This document shows, in pieces, positions 57,490-64,000 of a stretch of 64,000 bases of DNA; the first letter of the stretch is position 1, and each line of letters begins with the position of its first letter. The notes under the pieces are model-generated. The model had not been told where the DNA came from, ran no database searches, and was given only the letters and a program-made list of their open reading frames with translations. The stretch spans positions 14,423,001 to 14,487,000 of the forward strand of contig CM060841.1 in assembly GCA_030762175.1 (NCBI GenBank), given 5' to 3'. Position numbers and translations under genes: made by a program. Origin of the DNA: Metallyticus violacea. Lineage: Eukaryota; Arthropoda; Insecta; Mantodea; Metallyticidae.

Positions 57490-57580
57490 GTATCCTCTTA
57501 GTGCAGATGGTAAGAGCATCAGCACGGCAAGCCGAAAATCCGTGGTTCGGCCGTGACTTCTGATTCCAGAACTTAGCTTA
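57490..57580 (+). repeat. tRNA-like SINE head, inverted partner 2
   Basis: Plus: cttagtgcagatggtaagag, catcagcacggcaag, then ccgtggttcggccgtgac. It aligns with the minus copy at 57333-57412 over the A box, anticodon region and B box. The box consensus is partly lost, so neither is a functional tRNA gene. Confidence 0.6.
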
Positions 57581-58350
57581 ACATACGGCTTGTGTGAGAA
57601 AAGAAAATTTCAAAACAGTAACTTGTTTTATTTTTTATAATTATTGTTTACATCTCACTATCATAGCAAACAATTGGATTGTTCATTGTTTTTATGAATA
57701 TTATTAAATATTTATCTTTTTTGCTTTACTTTTAATTATGTCATAATGAACATGTATTTTTGTATTAAGTTGTTTAGTGAGATTTGCAGGTTTTGCAAGC
57801 ACGAAATCCCTACCCATGTTAAATTCTGCATTGAAAGTGGCATTATAATTGCTCTTACATGTGTTATGTCTTTAGTATTATTTTGAAAAATGTTCATAAT
57901 TTTATAGGGTTTCTGATTTAGTTTGCAATACATTTCTCCGCTAGTTGTTATGGTTGGAAAAACTGTGACATTATTTTAATTTGCGTTGTCACTTGAACAG
58001 CCTTTTATAATGCCAAAATTTTGCTTTAATAAACACAAGTTTCAGTGCGCTTGTTTTTTGTGTTTCATTCTTTATGTTTAATTTTAAGTTTGTAAATTTG
58101 TTTACAGAATTCTCTCTTTCTACGCATTGAGATAAAAATGATCCAGAAGTATTATTCATGATCCCCAACTACAGGCACCTTGCTTGCCAAGCGTATGAAA
58201 ACAAATATTTGAGTACGACGCTATAATCACATGGAAATTAGGAGCCTCAGCAAAATTCGCTACTATTTCAGATGTCAATTACTTGCATTCTTCGAGTTTC
58301 GTCACACATTAAACGGTTTTGTATAGAAGTCATTACAGATAAATAGTACC

Positions 58351-58391
<41 letters not shown>

Positions 58392-59119
58392 CAACAACAA
58401 CAACAACTAGGATATATGACTTCAGAGGGAGGGTGTTAAGGTTTGTGGTTCCAATGCAGAACCTGCTGTTGTTTACATCAAAACGATAGGCAGAACTCTG
58501 GGTTAGTTACACTGTATGGTTGACGCTATGCCAACTTCTAGTTCACGGTAACAAATGTTCCATCACTGGTGTCAGATTACATGCAGCACAAGTTCTGTAA
58601 GTCCACAATCTGTAACGCGAAATGTTTAAATTTTAATTAAATACAAAAATTATTAGGTATTATATTCTATCATATTATGCAAGCTTGAAGAACGTTCAAC
58701 AAGTTAAAAACATTTTCAGTTCTCTAACACGAAATAGCGACAAAAAGGAAAAAAAGATTTAAAAATGTGAAATATTTTTTGTGAAAAATAAATGATTTAT
58801 TTTAAATAGCTTACAACTTTATTTTTAATATTTACACTATGTTACAAACTTCTTGACATATATTTTTTCAATACCATAATTAATACATTTTGTATTTTTA
58901 TCTCTGCAAGTTGGTGTATATTTACTATCCAAAATTGCGTTCATTTCATTTGATTAATGGAGGTTTTACTGTACTGACTTAAGTTTTTAAATAAATTGGA
59001 AAACATGGAGATTTCTCGTGCTTTTTAAGATATTTTATGGCGTAATTTAAAAACCAACTAGCATATTTCTGGTATGTAAGTTATATCCTTATAAATAATG
59101 TGGATAGTGTTTTAAATAG
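57581..59119. other. Gene-free stretch with an (AAT)n(AAC)n microsatellite
   Basis: The microsatellite spans about 58351-58407. The rest is AT-rich with no recognised coding or repeat. Confidence 0.55.
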
Positions 59120-59514
59120 TACGAATGCGGTCTGAAAAATCCTGGTTCTCCGCCATAGATAACATGCATTTGGCAAGACTTTCCCCCTCCCACATTGGTA
59201 CATTCGCCTTGAGAATTCATTTGAAATATCAATGCATTACTTCAAATAGATTATTTAATACAGCTTTCTAAAGCATTCATGTTGTGTTCCATAAAATGGA
59301 TAAAAATGATTATCTAGCGATGGCAAAAGATAGTTTAACACAAAAGGAAAACTCATTCCAAATTTATAAAAATGTATTGAAATTTTACTCCTTAACTTTC
59401 ATCAATTAAAAAATGAACTGCTGAGTTTAAACATGGCTGAATGAGCCATGAAGATGAGTCACGTGAAGACTATCCAAAAAGTGTAACAACAGCCGAAATC
59501 ATTGAATTAATACA

Positions 59515-60709
59515 TACGAGCTCCGTTCAAGTTATAACACCTCCGATTATTTTTCCTTCTCAGGACTGGAAACAGATAGAAACATGTGGTTTGTTTTAAA
59601 ATACACGAACACTCATTGTCAATGCTTGACAGAGTGGCAGCATTGTAAGGCACACAGAGCTCTAGCGGCAGCGGCGAGAGTTAGGTCTGTTTTTGATACT
59701 TCAAAATGTCGACGTTTTCATTACAAGAATAGCGTGTAATCATTCGTTCTCTCCATTTGCGTGGTTTGTCACCGATTGAAATTCATCGCCAGTTGAGTGA
59801 GGCATGTGGTGATTGTGTCATGGATGTGTCTAATGTGCGTTCATGGGTGCGACAGTTCAAGGAAGGCAGGTCGTCGTTTGACAACAAACCAAGGCAATCT
59901 CGGCCTTGTCGGTCCTGGTGGTGTAGTGGTTACCATACTTGCCTCCTAAACCCAAGATCGCGGGTTTGAACCCGGCCAGGACTGATGGATTTTTTCGGGG
60001 CGTAAAAATCCTAAGTATGGCTTCCTTCCTTAGGAAGGGAAGTAAAGCCATGGGTCCCGTGTCGTACATTTACGGCACAAAAAAGAACCTCAAGCCTGAA
60101 AGAGAGGCCTCTGAGCAAAATTTGTCGGCCGTTCCACGCCCTGAGTTGAATGGGACGCTGATAACCTGAGCTGTTAAAGAGCGTCCATAAATAAATCAAT
60201 AAAAAAAAATCGGCCTCGCTTAATTCGGTCTGACAACATGATCGGGCGATGGAGTAATCCTTACTCATTGCACTTCAAAGGGCACTGCGGTGTCAGGTGC
60301 ATCCTACGAAGATGTTTTGAAGAAAAAACTCCTTCCAGCATTGCGTGATAAACGTGTGCTCTTTCATCAAGACAACGTCCCAGTGCATCAGCGAACGTAA
60401 CGCAACAGTTTCTTCATGAAAACAACTTTGAAGTGCTTCCTTATGCTCCCTACTCACCTGACCTCGCTCCTAGCGACTTTTGGCTGTTTACAACAATGAA
60501 AGAATCTCTCCGGGATCGCATATTCACTAGCCGTGCCGCTATTGCATCAAAACAAACTCCTACAGAAGCTTTCGCAGCGGCCGCGGAATCATGGCGTCGA
60601 TGTTGTGTACGGCTGCAGGGAGATTACGTCGAGAAGTGTTTCATAGTTTTCGTGTGATTAGCTAATGAGAAAAAAAATAGGATGTGTTATAACTTGAATG
60701 AACCTTGTA
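59515..60709 (+). mobile_element. Mariner transposon M3, nested in M4 and itself holding an S2 SINE
   Basis: TA-flanked ends share ttcaagttataacac. N-terminal coding: RGLSPIEIHRQLSEACGD, SNVRSWVRQFKEGRSSFDNK, PRQSRP, then the S2 insertion, then RLIRSDN. A deletion follows, removing the linker and first catalytic Asp. Coding resumes with KGTAVSGASYEDVLKKKLLP, FHQDNVPVHQ (second Asp), a stop and frameshift, LPYAPYSPDLAPSDFWLF (third Asp), and LQGDYVEKCFIVF at the C-terminus. Without the SINE it is about 0.9 kb. Confidence 0.92.
59907..60209 (+). repeat. tRNA-derived SINE, family S2, best copy, nested in M3
   Basis: Complete and little diverged. The head folds as a tRNA: acceptor gtcctgg pairs with ccaggac; A box ggtgtagtggtta; anticodon-loop region tgcctcctaaa (CCT, Arg-like); B box gggtttgaacccgg. 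The conserved middle (atggcttccttccttagg, gggaagtaaagcc) and ttcaagcctg-like body follow, with tail gcgtccataaataaatcaat and A8. Target duplication tcggcct at 59900-59906 and 60210-60216. Confidence 0.95.
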
Positions 60710-61458
60710 ATATAACATTCTAAAGCGGCATGACGTTGCTGAGGCTATAGACATTTCAGAGAAATGTGTAGGTTACATTTTATTTGAAGAATTGCACAAG
60801 AAAAGCCTGTGAAGATGGGCGCTGCTCTTGTTAAGAGATCAAACGCAAATATCGGAAGAGTGTTTGAGGTGTTTTAACAGCAACAAAACGGTTCTGCGTG
60901 TCGCTTTAAAACTGTGGACGAGTCATGGGATACACCGTCACATATTGGAATCGAAACAACAGTCAGAACGATGAACAGAACACAGTTGCTCAACGCCAAA
61001 GAAGACAAAGTGGCTGCATCTGCAAGAGTTGTATGTCATCAGTCTTTTGAGACACTAAAGGAATTTTATGTTTGATTATATTCAGAATCACAAAACTGTA
61101 ACCGAAGATTGCTGTTCTAATCTTTTAAACCAACTATATGAAACATTTCGCGAGAAAAGACACGGTTTATTAGAAGAAAAAAGTATTTTTCATCAAGACA
61201 ATACGTCTGCTCAGAAAAGAAATTGAAATCTTTGAAGCATCAATTATTGGAGCATTCACTCAACTCCCCAAATTTGTTTCCCTCTGTTCTCAAAGCTTTC
61301 TCTCTGGTGAACCTTTTTAATCAACTCAAGAGGCGATTGCAGCTGAACAGGAGGAAGTTACAGACTTTCCGGAAACTACTTCACAGACAAGATATTGGTA
61401 TCAACCTTAAGAGACATTATGTTGGAAGATAAAAATGATACACAAATTAAAAAGGTCG

Positions 61459-61499
61459 CTGATGACCTGAGATGTTAAAGATAGTCCGTAAATGAACAG
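61459..61499 (+). repeat. S2 SINE tail fragment inside M4
   Basis: ctgatgacctgagatgttaa and agatagtccgtaaatgaac match the S2 3' end only. There is no head or middle. It is probably a severely 5'-truncated insertion or leftover. Confidence 0.75.
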
Positions 61500-61548
61500 C
61501 ATAATATAATTCATTGTTAGACCGGGAATTTTCCAGACAGTCTTCGTA

Positions 61549-62063
61549 TTTTATTAGCATCTTAAATAACGCAGTTTCAACTAAACGGTCTAGTAATTAA
61601 TAGCTGCCAATTGCTATAACCTATATTTTCGTTTAAAATTACTTATTTGTTTATTTTTTAAATGTTCTAGTTTAGTAAATATACACATGTACTGTGTATT
61701 ATTAGAGTTGCTAATTTTATTGAGTTGCTGTGAGTTGCTAATTTTATTAAACAACAGCCTTATGAATATACAGGTAAAATAAGGCTTGTTGCTGAATATA
61801 CAATTAAATAAATATTCAATTAGTGTGTTCAACTTTATAAGCTTATAGTATCATGCTTAGTGCAAATATTCAAGCATTTACCTATTAGTATGAGGCTTGT
61901 ATTTGCGAAAATGTTTTAGAACTTTAATTTTCACTCTTAATATCGCCCTCCCAAAGATGAGCTCATTGATTTCAAAGAAGCCAAATTTGAAAAATATCTA
62001 CATTACCTAAACTGTATGAAGCGTCATTATCATTAAAGAATATTCATTCAAATTGTATAATTA
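61549..62063. other. Gene-free stretch
   Basis: AT-rich. A local near-repeat of gagttgctaattttatt occurs at about 61705-61750. No gene is recognised. Confidence 0.45.
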
Positions 62064-62785
62064 TACGAGGGTAGGTCCATAAGTTTCCGGCCTAACCATT
62101 TCCTATGTATGATAAAGACAAAAAAACTATATTTCACTTTTCAATATAGTTACCCTTTATTGCAATCACTTCTAACATTTCAATTCCCCCCCCCCTTCAG
62201 AAATATTGTCTGCAAAATGCGCATAAACAACATTCATCACTTCTTCGTCACACTTAAATTTCCTTACGCAAAGGTCCTTCTTGAGTTCTGAGAAGAGGAA
62301 ATAGTCACTGGGAGCTAGATCCGAGCTGTAGGGTGAATGGTCGATCTCCTTGTGACATGTATCGACCTGTTATTAACTTCTTCACAAAAGAAAAACGTAT
62401 TCCAAGTGAAGTCACATTTCTTAACAACTTCCTTTGCAAAAGAGCTGCGTGCACAGGCACGTTGTCGTGAACATGGCGCACCAGCCCATACTTTTACGGT
62501 AGAATATGAAGGGGATGCTTTCCCATACACACCGTCCAATCGCTATTTAGTTTCATTTGGAATAAGTTTTTCTTTTGTGAAGAAGTTAATAACAGGTCGA
62601 TACATGTCACAATCTTCTACACATAGCCTTCTTTATACAACAATATCTGAACAACTGAACACAGCGGAGAAGAAGTTACAGCTGCAATTGTTTATTTAGC
62701 AGATAAAGTATGACACCTTATAACAATTTTGTGAAGGTGATAATCCTTATCGGCAACTTCGGAAACTTATGGATCTACCCTCGTA
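62064..62785 (-). mobile_element. Mariner transposon M1, copy F (deleted, with a templated insertion)
   Basis: TA-flanked ends tacgagggtaggtccataag and ggatctaccctcgta. It keeps the C-terminal non-coding side, a scrap of the second-Asp region (acgttgtcgtgaacatggcg on plus encodes the decayed HDN motif) and the N-terminal 5' region, with most of the transposase removed. A 59-bp piece of its own 5' UTR is inserted in reverse at 62352-62410. It is 722 bp and non-coding in practice. Confidence 0.92.
62352..62410 (-). repeat. Inverted copy of 62552-62610 within M1 copy F
   Basis: gtgacatgtatcgacctgtt, attaacttcttcacaaaag and aaaaacgtattccaag are the near-exact complement of 62552-62610, with about three differences. 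Other M1 copies run uninterrupted from tcgatct.cttg to aagccacat at this spot, so this is an added segment. Confidence 0.88.
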
Positions 62786-64000
62786 CAACTGTTGTGTAAG
62801 GCTTCAACTTTAGCAATTTAGTAGATGCTGAGCTTGTTGAAATGCCCATTTTCTATGATAACTTAACACAGCGATTTTTTTAACAACGTTATAATGTTTT
62901 TCGAATGTTTTCAAAAGTTTTCTGCCCTTAAAAACACGTCGTTTTCGGTTTATCTGCCATCTTTCCCTTTCTAAGAAAAATGCACACTACATTTTAAGAT
63001 CCTGTTTTCACATAAGTGCCGTAGGTATGGAAATGTTTTCTGGTCTAGTGCACTAAATTTAATTCACACAGAGTAATAAAGTCACTTGCACATTAAGAGC
63101 AGCTATTAACGCATTGCAAACAAAACGTCAATTGTGCTATAATGACTTTACGCTTGAAATTGTTTAGTCGGTCCGTTACGACTCACGCGCGTGACCAGCA
63201 GTTGGCTGATTGGGACACATGGTATATCCTTAATTCTAAAAGGAATTTCCTTCCATTCTTCCATGTTTCTGCATATTTAGTCCAAACATTCCCATTTCTA
63301 TTAAACAGTGTCTTAGGAGAATACATTTTATGTAAAATACTCACTCAGACCATGAACCGTGGAGCTGACCATAAGACAGCTCAGTAGAATAAACACAGGC
63401 TTCCCTGGCCAAGACCATATTCCTAAAATGGTAAAAACAAAAAGTCTGTATTATTATTTTTTCATTTTAACAAACATACACTTCAAAATACTTTATTTCT
63501 AAGATACCACAATTAATTCTGAACATATAACAAAATTCAAAATGATACTAATATAGTTCATAGAAGAAAACTAATGAAATATTTTATTTTTAAATTTTTA
63601 TCCTGTTTTCTTCTATTGTTTACGCTATAGTAAAATTATTGCTAACAGAAACTCTTGTAGCCCAGTTTAAAAGAAAAGGGCAAAATTTTACTTAAGCACA
63701 AATGGCCGACCCTTGAGCATGGCTGAAGTATCGAAAATTCCTTCTCTGTCCGTACCAATCCAATCAAATCACACAAGAGATAACAGCTACTCGGAGAAAA
63801 GAAACATCGAAAACTGCCCTACAAAACACATTAATTCCATATCCTTCCATTAATTCCATGAACAGGGTAACGGCTAAATGTGTGGAGAGAAAGTTAAAAT
63901 ATTTGGAAATCTGATAAGATGTTTCCTTGAATAATCCGCAGTTAACGCCGTTTGTGCACGGTTTTTGATACTTTATTTTTGTTGTTAAATTTGATTTTAT
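62786..64000. other. Gene-free stretch to the window end
   Basis: AT-rich. The 81-codon plus frame at 63142-63387 has no recognised domain. No repeat is recognised. Confidence 0.45.

Larger units (their letters stand above)
59120..61548 (+). mobile_element. Mariner transposon M4, holding a nested M3 insertion
   Basis: The left end is ta then cgaatgcggtctgaaaaatc; the complement of the right end is tacgaagactgtctggaaaa, so terminal repeats match across 2.4 kb. The decayed transposase reads MDKNDYLAMAKDSL, EDESREDYPKSVTTAEIIEL, then M3 interrupts at 59515. It resumes at DVAEAIDISEKCVGYILFEE, FREKRHGLLEEKSIFHQDNT (second Asp) and AIAAEQEEVTDFPETTSQTR near the C-terminus. Subtracting M3 leaves about 1.23 kb, the expected mariner size. 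It carries many stops. A 41-bp S2 tail piece lies near the 3' end. Confidence 0.9.

Noticed and set aside
59907..59978. S2 head as a functional tRNA-Arg(CCT) gene
   Set aside because: It folds well, but it is followed by a SINE body and flanked by a target duplication, and eight related copies exist; it is a SINE head.
62337..62699. 120-codon plus-strand frame
   Set aside because: It is antisense to M1 copy F and spans its inverted insertion; an artefact of the rearrangement.

Overview
This is animal nuclear DNA, most likely from an insect with a large, AT-rich, repeat-laden genome. The evidence is the repeat content: several mariner families flanked by TA, a Penelope-like element with a GIY-YIG domain, several non-LTR retrotransposons and abundant tRNA-derived SINEs, with no operons, ribosome binding sites or long intact reading frames. 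The order cannot be fixed from the sequence. I found no intact host protein-coding gene. Two weak candidates for host 5' exons (about 915-1128 and 25080-25490) are given with low confidence.

Layout. 1-8.7 kb: SINE family 1 (S1, tRNA-Ser-like head), mariner M1 copy A, a solo mariner end, a SINE family 3 copy, a decayed mariner M3 and an M1/SINE chimera. 11-19 kb: two copies of an unclassified inverted-repeat transposon (X), a deleted mariner-like M2, a LINE 3' end and M1 copies C and D. 20-24 kb: SINE family 2 (S2, intact tRNA-like head), a Penelope-like element in a (TA)n tract and a second M2. 24.5-30 kb: two mariner fragments, an RTE-type LINE that has lost its FADD motif, and another LINE 3' end. 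32-34 kb: the longest M1 copy (E), then unclassified repeat Y. 36.5-41.8 kb: an RNase H-bearing LINE split by an S2 copy with a clean 14-bp duplication, a GC-rich coding-like block, and S1 and S2 copies. 45.9-51 kb: mariner M5 split by a LINE fragment and a tRNA-Tyr 5' half, then a 2.6-kb R1-like LINE with an 11-bp target duplication and an S1 copy. 52-57.6 kb: second Y copy, S2 copies, a 30-bp perfect palindrome, the third M2 and an inverted pair of SINE heads. 59.1-61.5 kb: a three-level nest (mariner M4 holding M3 holding S2). 62.1-62.8 kb: M1 copy F with an inverted templated insertion.

How the parts relate. The non-autonomous pieces (SINEs, deleted mariners, X, Y) would have depended on enzymes made elsewhere. 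Every transposase or reverse transcriptase frame here is broken by a frameshift, stop, deletion or lost catalytic residue, so the window reads as a record of successive waves: M4, M5 and the older LINEs first, then M3, M1 and M2, with S1 and S2 among the latest. Family names M1-M7, S1-S4, X and Y are local labels only. No database comparison was possible.
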